64,000 nucleotides of DNA, taken from assembly GCF_025362505.1 (NCBI RefSeq), contig NZ_JANYGG010000135.1:1-64000 (forward strand), read 5' to 3'. Position numbers and translations under genes: made by a program. Under the pieces are notes generated by a model. The model was not told the DNA's origin. It searched no databases and saw only the letters and a program-made list of their open reading frames with translations. This stretch comes from Sphingomonas sp. GTDB lineage: Bacteria; Pseudomonadota; Alphaproteobacteria; Sphingomonadales; Sphingomonadaceae. This document shows positions 8,316 to 17,575 of this stretch, piece by piece. The first letter of the stretch is position 1. Every line of letters starts with the position of its first letter.

Positions 8316-9092
8316 CTAGCCCTTTGCTCGCTGGACCGAGGCGCCGCCATCAAGCATCCCGCTGATCATGTCACCCATGAACACGTGCGGCTTGGGATAG
8401 GCAACACGGCTATGCTTGAGCCCGAGCGACAGTGCAGCTTCAGCCAGCTTGTAGGTCAGCGGGCCCGGATTGATCAAGGGCACGGGCAGACGTTCGGCCA
8501 GCCAGGCATGGCTTTGATGCATCGTTGTTGATCCAAGGCAAATGGCCTCGGCACCATCTTCCACGCATTGCATTGCGGCGGCGAGAAGTTTGGGAAAGAC
8601 ATCCTCTTCTTTGCCGCCCAGCAGGTTGGAGACGTCCGGGGGAATATTGGGCGAGCGGATCGACACACATTTGTGCTCGAGGCCATATTCCTTCAGCGTC
8701 TTAGTGTAGAGACCTTTCCAGGGATCCCACTGGGTCAGAACCGAAAAATTATTGGCAAAGATAAGCGCGGTCAAAAACGAAGCGCGCCCGGGCGAAATCA
8801 CGGGAATATCCAGAACCGAACGCAGCGCGTTCATGCCGGAGTCGCTCATCGTATCGATGCAAACCGCATCATAGCCGTCCTTTTCAGCCGAGAGACCGGC
8901 TTCAAATATGGAAATGTCGGCCAGCACGTAATCGTGATGACTGTCATACAAGGCCGGTGCAGCTTTAACCGGCTTGTAGTCAAACGTGATGCCGGGACCC
9001 AACTGCACCGAACTAAGCTGTGCCTTGCGATTGGCGACGCCGTCGTCGTCTAGCGGGAACGGAACGATCACAAGAACGCGCTTGTCAGTCAT
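8316..9092 (-). CDS. Asp/Glu racemase-fold protein (copy 1), catalytic Cys positions substituted
   Basis: MTDKRVLVIVPFPLDDDGVANR..; DTMSDSGMNALRS and LGSTTMHQS in place of the hydantoin racemase CxDDPG and LGCxxM motifs. Confidence 0.75.
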   Translation of the reverse strand: MTDKRVLVIVPFPLDDDGVANRKAQLSSVQLGPGITFDYKPVKAAPALYDSHHDYVLADISIFEAGLSAEKDGYDAVCIDTMSDSGMNALRSVLDIPVISPGRASFLTALIFANNFSVLTQWDPWKGLYTKTLKEYGLEHKCVSIRSPNIPPDVSNLLGGKEEDVFPKLLAAAMQCVEDGAEAICLGSTTMHQSHAWLAERLPVPLINPGPLTYKLAEAALSLGLKHSRVAYPKPHVFMGDMISGMLDGGASVQRAKG

Positions 9093-9229
9093 GATAGGAT
9101 CCTTTCAGCAATAGCGGCGCAGGTTACAGACCAGAAAGCCTGACCGGCCGGAGAACCTGACCGCTCTACCCCCAGCGGGCCCGAAACGGCGTTTGCCCAC
9201 CGCCCGCGAACTATGCTACCAAAGTTTCG

Positions 9230-9245
9230 ATTGGTCCAGACCAAT
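9230..9245. promoter_or_regulatory. GntR-type operator, site 1
   Basis: ATTGGTC-CA-GACCAAT, 7-bp inverted repeat, between racemase-like gene (-) and GntR gene (+). Confidence 0.75.
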
Positions 9246-9272
9246 AATGAACCCGCGATCGGATGACGTTCC

Positions 9273-10031
9273 ATGACATCGTTGCTCGCCGCCCCCGTCC
9301 CGCGATACCGGGAAATCGCCAATCAAATCGAGCGCGAAATCGTAACAGGCAAATGGTCCATCGGCGAAAAGCTTGCGCCCGAGCAGGCCTTGGCATCGCA
9401 ATACGAAGTAAGCCGCTTCACCATTCGCGAGGCGATGAGCCGGCTTGAGGAAAGTGGCCTTATCAGCCGCAACCGCAGGCGCGGAACGGTGGTCACATCG
9501 GCGGCGCCAATCGATCAGATGGTCCAGAAGCTGGGATCAATGGACGAACTGCTGCAATATGCGCCGCAGACCAGATTGAAAGTGTTGCGCACGCAATTGG
9601 TCGAGGCCGATGTCGCCCTGGCGCAAATGCTGGCCTGTTCGGCAGGATCGCGTTGGGCGCGCATTGAAACCATCCGTGTCGAAAGCAAGCGCAGTCCGGT
9701 TTGTTGGACAGATATCTATGTTCCGGCCGAGTTTGCCGACCTTGCCGACCAGATCGGAAAAGACGCAACGCCGGCGTTTCGGGTCATGGAGCAGACCTAT
9801 GGGCTGTTCGCGACCGACATCAATGCCGAACTGTTCGCCGGGTCGCTGACCCAGCGCAAGGCTGAAGCGCTTGAAGTTGAACCTGGCAGCCCTGCCCTGA
9901 TCATCGTCCGGCGCTACCGCGACCGCAGCGGCCGCTTGTTCGAAGTCTCGGTCAGCGAGCATCCGGCTGGCCGGTTTTCGTATTCGGTCGACCTGCAACG
10001 CAAAACAGGAAACACATTACCTCATGACTAA
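9273..10031 (+). CDS. GntR/HutC-family (UTRA) transcriptional regulator
   Basis: N-terminal wHTH PRYREIANQIEREIVTGKWSIGEKLAPEQALASQYEVSRFTIREAMSRL followed by a UTRA domain. Confidence 0.9.
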   Translation: MTSLLAAPVPRYREIANQIEREIVTGKWSIGEKLAPEQALASQYEVSRFTIREAMSRLEESGLISRNRRRGTVVTSAAPIDQMVQKLGSMDELLQYAPQTRLKVLRTQLVEADVALAQMLACSAGSRWARIETIRVESKRSPVCWTDIYVPAEFADLADQIGKDATPAFRVMEQTYGLFATDINAELFAGSLTQRKAEALEVEPGSPALIIVRRYRDRSGRLFEVSVSEHPAGRFSYSVDLQRKTGNTLPHD

Positions 10032-10911
10032 AGCAATTCTCTCGGATTCTGCCGCTCCGATCCGCAGCTTCCTGTTCACGCCGGCGAATCACCCGCGCAA
10101 GGTGGAAAAGGTTTTCGCATCGGGTGCGGACGCCATTATCCTTGACCTTGAAGACGCCTGCGCCGCTTCCGAAAAACCGGCAAGCCGGGCGGTGGCGGTG
10201 GCAGCATTGTCCGCGCCGCGCTCCTGTCTGGGCTATGTGCGGGTCAATGCTACCGATACCGAATGGTGCTTTCGCGACCTCGATGAGGTTGTCGGTCCGT
10301 GGCTTGACGGGATCGTGGCGCCGAAAATCGAACGGCCCGAAGAGATCGTCCTGATCGACTGGATGATCGCGCAATTCGAGCGCGAACGCGGGCTCCCTGT
10401 CGGCGCAATCGATCTGATGCCGATCATTGAGACAGGGGCCGGGCTCCATGCCCTGGACGCGATCATTGCGGCAGGCACGCGGATGCGGCGCGTTTCGTTT
10501 GGCGCGGGCGATTTCACGCGCGATATGGGCATGAAATGGAGCGCTGACGAAGCCGAACTGGCCTATGCCCGGGGACGGCTCATTCTGGCCTCGCGCGTGG
10601 GCGGCCTGGAAGCGCCGATCGATACGGTTCATATCGATCTTGCGGACGAGGACAGCTTTGACCAGTCGGTTGTCACGGGGGTCAAGTTCGGGTTTCAGGG
10701 CAAGTTGCTGATCCATCCCAAGCAGGTTGCCCGAACCAATCAATCGTTCATGCCGAGCGCCAAGGAAATCGCCCGCGCCGAAAAGATCGTCGCCGCGTTC
10801 AACGCCGCTGAAGGCGCCGGGTCGGCCTCAATTCAGGTCGATGGCTATTTCGTCGACTACCCGATTGTAGAAAAGGCACAGCGCGTGCTGGCCTTGGCGG
10901 TGCGCACCTGA
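10024..10911 (+). CDS. HpcH/HpaI aldolase / CitE-like CoA-ester lyase
   Basis: RSFLFTPANHPRKVEKVFASGADAIILDLEDA; GFQGKLLIHPKQV. Confidence 0.85.
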   Translation: MTKAILSDSAAPIRSFLFTPANHPRKVEKVFASGADAIILDLEDACAASEKPASRAVAVAALSAPRSCLGYVRVNATDTEWCFRDLDEVVGPWLDGIVAPKIERPEEIVLIDWMIAQFERERGLPVGAIDLMPIIETGAGLHALDAIIAAGTRMRRVSFGAGDFTRDMGMKWSADEAELAYARGRLILASRVGGLEAPIDTVHIDLADEDSFDQSVVTGVKFGFQGKLLIHPKQVARTNQSFMPSAKEIARAEKIVAAFNAAEGAGSASIQVDGYFVDYPIVEKAQRVLALAVRT

Positions 10912-10931
10912 GCCGCCACTGGCGGGCACCA

Positions 10932-12101
10932 CTAACCCAGCCAATCGGCCAGGACAGCGGCGGTGTCCGCGCCCAGTTCGCGCCCAGCCCAGCGTATGGA
11001 ACCTGGCGTATCGCTAAGCCGCGGGCAGACATTCGGCAAGGTCAGGGGGCCCGCGCGTTCGTCGACTATCTGAACGAGATTGTCGCGCGCGGCAAATTGG
11101 GGATCCTCAAAGATCTCGTCGATTCCATAGACCGGGCCGCACGGGACCTGGCCGGTTTCGCAGGCGGCGAGAATCTCGTCGCGGGTCATGGCACTGGTCC
11201 AGTGGCTTACAAAAGCGTCCACTTCGGCGCGTCTTGCCTCACGCTTGGCAATGGTCCCGTAGAAGCCCTCGCCGGTCACATCCATGCGGTCCATGATCGC
11301 GGTCAGGCGACCGAAAATCTTGTCATTGGTGCAGGCGATGGCCACCCATTTTCCGTCCTTGGTGGGGTAGTGACTGTGCGGCACCGCGTTGACCGTGCCC
11401 GCGCCCATCCGCTCGCGCACGAAGCCGTTGTAGGCATAAGCCGGCGCCAGCTCATCGAGCAAACGAAAGGTGCCCTCATAGAGCCCAACGTCAACAATCT
11501 GTCCCCGCCCCGTGCGATCGCGCGCGCGCAGCGCCGTGAGCACGCCGAGCGCCGCGAACAGCCCGGTGACATAATCCGATAACGTTGCCGTTCCCGGTGA
11601 TGCCGGCGGCGCCCCCGGCTCACCGCACAGATAGGAAATTCCACTAAAGGCATTGGCAATGCGGCCGAAACCCGGACGATCACTATAAGGACCAGTTTGC
11701 CCATAGGCCGTTACGCGGGCGATGATCAGGCGCGGATTGAGCGCCTGCAGGACATCAGGGCCCAGCCCCCAGCGCTCGAGCGTTCCGGGCTGGAAATTCT
11801 CGCACAGAATGTCGGCCTGCGCGGCGAGCTTTTTCAGCGTTTCAGCACCCTCGGGTGTCCGCAAATCAAGTTCGATCGATCGCTTGTTGCGCCCTTCACT
11901 GAGCCAGACCAAAGTATCACCCGACGGCGTCGGCGTGCCGAACTTGCGGATCGGATCACCGCTGCCCGGAAGCTCTATCTTGACGACATCAGCGCCAAAT
12001 TCCGCCAGATAAGTGGCGCAATAGGGCCCGGCGATGAAGGTTGCGAGATCAAGCACCTTGAGCCCTTGAAACGCACCCGGAGAAGGGCAATCGCCGATCA
12101 T
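10932..12101 (-). CDS. CaiB/BaiF-family CoA-transferase (1)
   Basis: GLKVLDLATFIAGPYCATYLAEFGADVVKIELP; RNKRSIELDLRTPEG; LCENFQPGTLERWGLG. Confidence 0.9.
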   Translation of the reverse strand: MIGDCPSPGAFQGLKVLDLATFIAGPYCATYLAEFGADVVKIELPGSGDPIRKFGTPTPSGDTLVWLSEGRNKRSIELDLRTPEGAETLKKLAAQADILCENFQPGTLERWGLGPDVLQALNPRLIIARVTAYGQTGPYSDRPGFGRIANAFSGISYLCGEPGAPPASPGTATLSDYVTGLFAALGVLTALRARDRTGRGQIVDVGLYEGTFRLLDELAPAYAYNGFVRERMGAGTVNAVPHSHYPTKDGKWVAIACTNDKIFGRLTAIMDRMDVTGEGFYGTIAKREARRAEVDAFVSHWTSAMTRDEILAACETGQVPCGPVYGIDEIFEDPQFAARDNLVQIVDERAGPLTLPNVCPRLSDTPGSIRWAGRELGADTAAVLADWLG

Positions 12102-12115
12102 TATATGTACTTTCT

Positions 12116-12131
12116 ATTGGTCCAGACCAAT
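12116..12131. promoter_or_regulatory. GntR-type operator, site 2 (identical to site 1)
   Basis: ATTGGTCCAGACCAAT in the divergent CaiB / HpaB-like promoter region. Confidence 0.75.
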
Positions 12132-12199
12132 GGTAACGGTATCGGAATGGCTGGTTGCCTTCAAGGCAGAAAGTCTGGCAATTGAAAAGGGTCTAAGCC

Positions 12200-13741
12200 G
12201 TGCTCATGTCCGCCGAACAGTATCGTGAATCGCTTCGACGGCTCAAGCCCCGGGTTTATGTTGGCGGCGATCTGGTCACCTCGGTGGCAGACGAGCCCCG
12301 GCTCGAGCCCGGCATCAACGCCACAGGCATAACCTATGATTTCGCGCTTGTGCCCGATTATGCAAAAGTCATGGTCACGAACGGGCTTTCGGGTGAGCCG
12401 ACTAACCGGTTTCTCGCCATCAACCGTTCGCGCCAAGACCTTCTCGACAAGCTCGAAGCCGTCCGGCTAACGTGCCAATATGCTGGCTGCACCCAGCGCT
12501 ATCTGACCCACGATGCCTTCAACGGTCTGTGGGAAGCAACCTGGCGGATCACCGAGCGCACCGGCAGCGAAAGTCATGACCGGCTGAAGGCATATATCGC
12601 CTATTCGCAGGCCAACGATCTCGCCATCGGCATCGCGATGACCGACGGCAAGGGCGATCGCTCAAAGCGTCCGTCCGAGCAGGTCGAACCCCTGTCTTAC
12701 GTCCACGTCAAGGAGCGCCGGGTTGATGGCATCGTCATCGCCGGAGTGAAGGCGATCGTGACGGGCGGGCCCTATATGCACGAATATCTGGTGCTGCCGT
12801 GCCGCCGCATGGGCGCCGAGGACAAGGACTTTGCGGTTGCCTGCGCGGTGCCGATTGATGCGCAAGGTGTAACCGTCGTTTCGCGTCCGGCAGGAAGGCC
12901 GGGCCAAGCCGCTGCCAAATTCAGCGCCAAGTTTGCCCAGTCGGTCGCGGCGGTCCATTTCGATGATGTTTTCGTGCCTTGGGACAAAGTGTTCATCGAT
13001 GGCGAAATCGACGAAGCCCACCTGATGACCACCAACTACGCCTCGCATCACCGCCATAGCTGCATCGGCGCGCGCGCCGGGTTCGGCGATTTGTTGATCG
13101 GCGCAGGCGCGTTGATGATGGAGGCCAACGGGCTTGATCTCAACAAGATCTCGCACCTCAAAGACAAGATGGTCGAACTGATCAAGATCACCGAAGGCTT
13201 CTATGCCTGCGGTGTTGCGGCCTCGACCTTTGGCGAAGAGGATGCCGCGGGAAATTTCCGGCCGGAACAGATCTACTCAAACATTGGCAAGCTGCTGCTG
13301 GCCAACCAGATCTATGACATGCACCGCATCGCCCACGAGGTTTCGGGCGGCCTGATCGTGGGGCTGCCCTCGCCCGAAGAGGATCACAATCCCGCCACGG
13401 CGCCGATGATTGAATCGCTGCTGCGCGGCCGGGCCGATGTGCCCTATAAACATCGCGCCAATGTTGCGCGCTTCATCGAAGACCTGACAGCTTCGGAAAC
13501 GGGCGGCTGGTATTCGGTGATTAGCCTGCACGGCGGCGGATCGCCCGAGGCAATGAAGCTGGAAATCCTGCGCAATTATCCCGTTCAAGATCGCAAGGAT
13601 CTGGTCCAATCGCTGCTCGATCGCGGCGCGCTCGATCTGGGCAAAGGCCCCTCGCGCGACAGTCAGCCGGGGCGTTGCTGCGCCAAGGGCTGTGCCTCCG
13701 ACGATGCCATACCCAGTCGCACGAGCTTCACCGCCGAATAA
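12200..13741 (+). CDS. HpaB / 4-hydroxybutyryl-CoA dehydratase-like flavoprotein
   Basis: MSAEQYRESLRRLKPRVYVGGDLV; DAFNGLWEAT; HHRHSCIGARAGFGDLLIGAGALMMEANG. Confidence 0.75.
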   Translation: MLMSAEQYRESLRRLKPRVYVGGDLVTSVADEPRLEPGINATGITYDFALVPDYAKVMVTNGLSGEPTNRFLAINRSRQDLLDKLEAVRLTCQYAGCTQRYLTHDAFNGLWEATWRITERTGSESHDRLKAYIAYSQANDLAIGIAMTDGKGDRSKRPSEQVEPLSYVHVKERRVDGIVIAGVKAIVTGGPYMHEYLVLPCRRMGAEDKDFAVACAVPIDAQGVTVVSRPAGRPGQAAAKFSAKFAQSVAAVHFDDVFVPWDKVFIDGEIDEAHLMTTNYASHHRHSCIGARAGFGDLLIGAGALMMEANGLDLNKISHLKDKMVELIKITEGFYACGVAASTFGEEDAAGNFRPEQIYSNIGKLLLANQIYDMHRIAHEVSGGLIVGLPSPEEDHNPATAPMIESLLRGRADVPYKHRANVARFIEDLTASETGGWYSVISLHGGGSPEAMKLEILRNYPVQDRKDLVQSLLDRGALDLGKGPSRDSQPGRCCAKGCASDDAIPSRTSFTAE

Positions 13742-13744
13742 GCC

Positions 13745-14383
13745 CTAGCGGGGGCGCTCAACCGACATGGGCAAATTTGAAACGCGCGCCATTTCGCCGC
13801 GATCGAACAGGCCCGGATCTGCAAGATAGGCGCGCGCCATCGGCATAGCGTCTAGGCCCCAGAACAATTCGTGCCCGACAGCCAAAGTCGGAACACCATA
13901 GACACCCGCTGCGACGGCAGCCTCGGTGTTCGTGCGCAGTCGGTCCTTGACCGCTGGATCCTGCACGGCGTCCATCGGAACATCGAGCGCAGAGGCAAGC
14001 GCGGCGGCGGTTTCGGCCGACTCCGGATCGCGGCCCTCGACCCAAACCAGCCGGAACGCTGCGGCTGCATCCGCTACGGTCAGGTCCTTGGCGCTGAGCA
14101 GCCGGAGCAAGGTTAGCGGGTTGAACGGATGAGCGGGCGGCGCACGAAACGCCAAGCCCCGCTCATCGGCGAGCCATTGCACCATGCGGTATGTCTGCGT
14201 GCGCTTGGCCGGGATTTCGGCCGGGCCCAAATGTCCGAAGGCCTTGAGCAAGCCCGCGAAAAGGACTGGCCGAAACATGATATCATGCTGCGCCGAGAGT
14301 GCCGTGATTTCTGGGATGACAAGCGCAGCAAAAGGCGAAATGACATCGAAATACCAGACGATTGGCATTTCTGAGCTTGCCAT
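13745..14383 (-). CDS. DsbA-family / 2-hydroxychromene-2-carboxylate isomerase-like protein
   Basis: VWYFDVISPFAAL; AAGVYGVPTLAVGHELFWGLDAM. Confidence 0.8.
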   Translation of the reverse strand: MASSEMPIVWYFDVISPFAALVIPEITALSAQHDIMFRPVLFAGLLKAFGHLGPAEIPAKRTQTYRMVQWLADERGLAFRAPPAHPFNPLTLLRLLSAKDLTVADAAAAFRLVWVEGRDPESAETAAALASALDVPMDAVQDPAVKDRLRTNTEAAVAAGVYGVPTLAVGHELFWGLDAMPMARAYLADPGLFDRGEMARVSNLPMSVERPR

Positions 14384-15240
14384 CAGAACGGCACCGCGCG
14401 GTCAGGCTGGGGCAAAATGGTCGTCCGATACATCAATCGCTCAAACTCCCCGTCAAAGTCGTCGCGTCGGTGCATGGTGCAGGCGTTGTCCCACATCAGC
14501 GCGTCGCTGACATTCCAATCGTGGCGGTAGACGAACTCATCGCGGCAGGTCCACGCAAACAGCTCATCGAGCACGGACCGGCTTTCGTCATCGGGCAATC
14601 CGCTGATCTTGATCGTCATGCCCGGGCAGACATAGAGCGCGCGCCGCCCGCTATAGGGATGCGTGCGCACCAGTGGATGCGCTATATCGGGCGTAATGTT
14701 GGTCTGTTTGGTATTGGTCGTGGTCGAGTACATCTGGTTGAAGGCGACATACGATTGGATCGCATTACGCCCATCGACCACATCCTTGAGATGACGCGGA
14801 AGCCGCGCGTAAGCGGTGGTCATATCGGCAAAATGAGTGCTGCCACCTGTAGGCGGGATCTTGATTGAAAAGAGTAGCGAGCCGACGGCAGGTTTAGGCA
14901 GATAGATTTGGTCAAAATGCCAACCAACTTCGCCATCGGCGAGTGCGCCGGTCGGCTTGCCGTCTTCGCGGATGTTGGTGATCTGCAGAAGCTCGGGGTG
15001 CGTCTTGTTGAGCCACTCCTCGCGGAGGTGGATCTCGAGCGGCCCGACCAACCGGCTGAACTCGATCAGATCCTCTTTCTCGATATCCTGCTCCCGAAAC
15101 AGCAGGACCTCGTAGCGCAGCCATAGTGCCCTGATTTCATGAAAGACATCCGGAGCCATTTGACCGGATAGAGTGACACCCAGCACTTCGGCGCCAAAGG
15201 TATCGGTCAGCGGCCTGACCTCGAGTGACTTCGCTACCAT
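14383..15240 (-). CDS. TauD/TfdA-family 2-oxoglutarate-dependent dioxygenase
   Basis: GWHFDQIYLPKPAVGSLLFSIKIPPTGGSTHFADM; DNACTMHRRDDFD. Stop/start overlap with the 13745-14383 gene. Confidence 0.85.
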   Translation of the reverse strand: MVAKSLEVRPLTDTFGAEVLGVTLSGQMAPDVFHEIRALWLRYEVLLFREQDIEKEDLIEFSRLVGPLEIHLREEWLNKTHPELLQITNIREDGKPTGALADGEVGWHFDQIYLPKPAVGSLLFSIKIPPTGGSTHFADMTTAYARLPRHLKDVVDGRNAIQSYVAFNQMYSTTTNTKQTNITPDIAHPLVRTHPYSGRRALYVCPGMTIKISGLPDDESRSVLDELFAWTCRDEFVYRHDWNVSDALMWDNACTMHRRDDFDGEFERLMYRTTILPQPDRAVPF

Positions 15241-15249
15241 TTAGGGCCC

Positions 15250-15936
15250 CTACGCTGCCACGCCAAGCTTGGTGAACTGTTCGATTTCCGCGATGATTTC
15301 ATCAGTAGTCGCAACCCGACCCCACAGCCGCCTGAACGTATCCTCGAACGCGAGCTGCATGCGGTCGCTGCAGGTGCCCGAGGCATCCGAAGCAACAACA
15401 ACCCCGAAGCCGCGATCGGTTGCCTCCATCCCGGTCATGCCAACGCAATTGTTGGTCGAGACGCCGGTGACGATGATCTCGCTGATCCCTTTTGAGGTCA
15501 GATGCGCGCCAAGCCCGGTCGAGGCAAATCCGCCCATCGTTACCTTGTTGAACACTGGCTCTCCGGGCAGCGGCTTCAGCGGATCGACGATCTCATGCTC
15601 ACGCGTGCCCGCATGATTGTTGGTCGCTTCGAAGAGCGGCCGCATGTGGCGCGGGGCATCGCTGTAGTCGCTGCGCTCACAGCCCACCGTCAGATGGACA
15701 ATGTGGGTACCGGATGCACGGAACGCCGCCAGCAGTTTACCGATATTGGGAATGAGCAGCGTGTCGATCCGGTCAAAGCGATAGTCCGCGCTTTCCAGCT
15801 GGCATTGATCGCTCAGCAGCTTGCCCAGGCCATGAAATCTGCTGCCGCTCGCGTATTGCATGTCGACAACCACAAGTGCGCTCGTTCGCGTGTTGAGTAC
15901 GACGGGGGCAGTAAAGCCTTCAAAATAGTTTGACAT
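15250..15936 (-). CDS. Isochorismatase-like cysteine hydrolase
   Basis: ATG at 15936; VVVDMQ (Asp), FNKVTMGGF (Lys), VSTNNCVGMT (Cys). Confidence 0.85.
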   Translation of the reverse strand: MSNYFEGFTAPVVLNTRTSALVVVDMQYASGSRFHGLGKLLSDQCQLESADYRFDRIDTLLIPNIGKLLAAFRASGTHIVHLTVGCERSDYSDAPRHMRPLFEATNNHAGTREHEIVDPLKPLPGEPVFNKVTMGGFASTGLGAHLTSKGISEIIVTGVSTNNCVGMTGMEATDRGFGVVVASDASGTCSDRMQLAFEDTFRRLWGRVATTDEIIAEIEQFTKLGVAA

Positions 15937-15950
15937 GGGCAGAGCCTCGT

Positions 15951-15966
15951 AATGGTCTGGACCTTT
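15951..15966. promoter_or_regulatory. GntR-type operator, site 3 (variant, inverted)
   Basis: AATGGTCTGGACCTTT: 13/16 identical to the reverse complement of sites 1/2, core GGTCTGGACC intact; divergent isochorismatase/GST promoter. Confidence 0.55.
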
Positions 15967-16028
15967 CCTAACACGAGGTTGACAAGGCGCACAATAGGAA
16001 CAAGCATGCCGCTGAGAGGAGTTTTGGC

Positions 16029-16763
16029 ATGAAGCTGTTCTATTCCCCCTTCCACACTTTCGTGCACAAGGTTCTGGTGACCGCGCACGAGTGCGGCCAC
16101 TGGGACCACATGGAACGCATCGCAACGTTCCCGTTCAAGAACAACCAGGGTGAGGATTGCGGCGACAGCTACGACATCAGCCAGCTGAATCCGCTCGACA
16201 AAGTGCCCACTTTGGTAACCGACGACGGCCAGTCCGTTTTTGGCAGCCAGGCCATCTGCGAATATCTCGACAGCACCGCGCGTACCGGCAAAATATACCC
16301 CGAGCCGGGTCCCAAACGGTGGGACGCCCTATGCCGGTTGTCGTTGTGCGATTCGATCTTCGAAAGCACCGTCCAGATGGTGATGGAGCAATGGAAGCCG
16401 CGCGATCAATGGAACATGGGCCTGTTTGAATGGCTGTGGCCCAAATTTACGGCCGGACTCGATTCTTTGGAACGCGACGCAAAGCGCGGCTGGGACAGCT
16501 TCGATGTCGGACATGCGGCCATGCTGCACGCGATCAGCTATCTAGGCTTTCGCGCCGAGTTTTACGAGGCGAAGGACCCGATCCATCCCAATTTCAACTG
16601 GCGAGATGGGCGCCCTGCTCTCTCTGCGTGGTATGATGAAGCATTGCAGCGGCCCTCGGTCCAGCGGCACTACAATCAACCGTTCGAAGGCGATGACAGT
16701 GCCGCAGCCTGTCAGGCTGCTGTGCGCGCTTGCCTCGACCTTCGCGCAACGAATGGGGCATGA
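16029..16763 (+). CDS. Glutathione S-transferase family protein (1)
   Basis: MKLFYSPFHTFVHKVLVTAHECG; LNPLDKVPTLVTDDGQSVFGSQAICEYLD. Confidence 0.85.
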   Translation: MKLFYSPFHTFVHKVLVTAHECGHWDHMERIATFPFKNNQGEDCGDSYDISQLNPLDKVPTLVTDDGQSVFGSQAICEYLDSTARTGKIYPEPGPKRWDALCRLSLCDSIFESTVQMVMEQWKPRDQWNMGLFEWLWPKFTAGLDSLERDAKRGWDSFDVGHAAMLHAISYLGFRAEFYEAKDPIHPNFNWRDGRPALSAWYDEALQRPSVQRHYNQPFEGDDSAAACQAAVRACLDLRATNGA

Positions 16764-17446
16764 TCGACCTTTATTACTGGCCCACGCCAAACGGGCATAA
16801 AGTGTCTGTCGCGCTTGAGGAGATGGAACTCGCCTATGCGGTGAAGCCCGTCAACATCCTCTCTGGTGAGCAACACACGGCTGATTTCCAGGCCATCAGT
16901 CCGAACACCCGCATCCCCGCCATCGTCGACCACGAAGGCCCTGGCGGCGGCCCGTACGCAGTTTTCGAATCGGGCGCGATTCTGATGTACCTTGCCGAAA
17001 AGTCTGGCCGTTTCTGGCCTGCCGAACTGGCCCAGCGATCCAACATCGTCCAATGGCTGTTCTTTCAATGCGCCAACATCGGCCCCATGTTTGGGCAATG
17101 CGGACATTTCAGGGGCTATGCACCCGAACGGATCGACTATGGGATAAACCGCTATTGCGGTGAAACTGTCAGGCTTTATGGCCTCATGAATGAAGTGTTG
17201 GGCACGCGCGACTTTCTCGCCGGCGCGAATTACTCGATTGCCGACATGGCGACCTACCCGTGGTGCGCGCCCATCGTTCGCGACCTCCACGCGATCGACA
17301 TCAATGACTTTCCCAATGTAAAACGCTGGGCCGGCGCCATTGAGAGTCGGCCAGCCGTCCAGCGCGGCATGGCATTGATGAGCGATGTGATGAAGATTGG
17401 CGATCCCGACGATGCCACGCGGGAAGCGCTATTCGGCAAACAGTAG
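16760..17446 (+). CDS. Glutathione S-transferase family protein (2)
   Basis: MIDLYYWPTPNGHKVSVALEEM; SPNTRIPAIVDHEG; 4-nt ATGA overlap with the previous GST. Confidence 0.9.
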   Translation: MIDLYYWPTPNGHKVSVALEEMELAYAVKPVNILSGEQHTADFQAISPNTRIPAIVDHEGPGGGPYAVFESGAILMYLAEKSGRFWPAELAQRSNIVQWLFFQCANIGPMFGQCGHFRGYAPERIDYGINRYCGETVRLYGLMNEVLGTRDFLAGANYSIADMATYPWCAPIVRDLHAIDINDFPNVKRWAGAIESRPAVQRGMALMSDVMKIGDPDDATREALFGKQ

Positions 17447-17528
17447 TTCCGCATCAACAGGCTCTGGGCCGGCGAACCTAAAACAAGGTCGGCCTGGTGG
17501 GCTGTTAGTCGCGGCACCCCCAATGAAA

Positions 17529-17555
17529 ACGGGCGAGGCTAACGACCTCGCCCGT
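17529..17555 (-). terminator. Intrinsic terminator of the TonB-receptor gene
   Basis: 10-bp stem ACGGGCGAGG / CCTCGCCCGT with 7-nt loop; minus strand continues into TTTTC. Confidence 0.65.
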
Positions 17556-17575
17556 ATCCATGTTCATCAGGGCGC

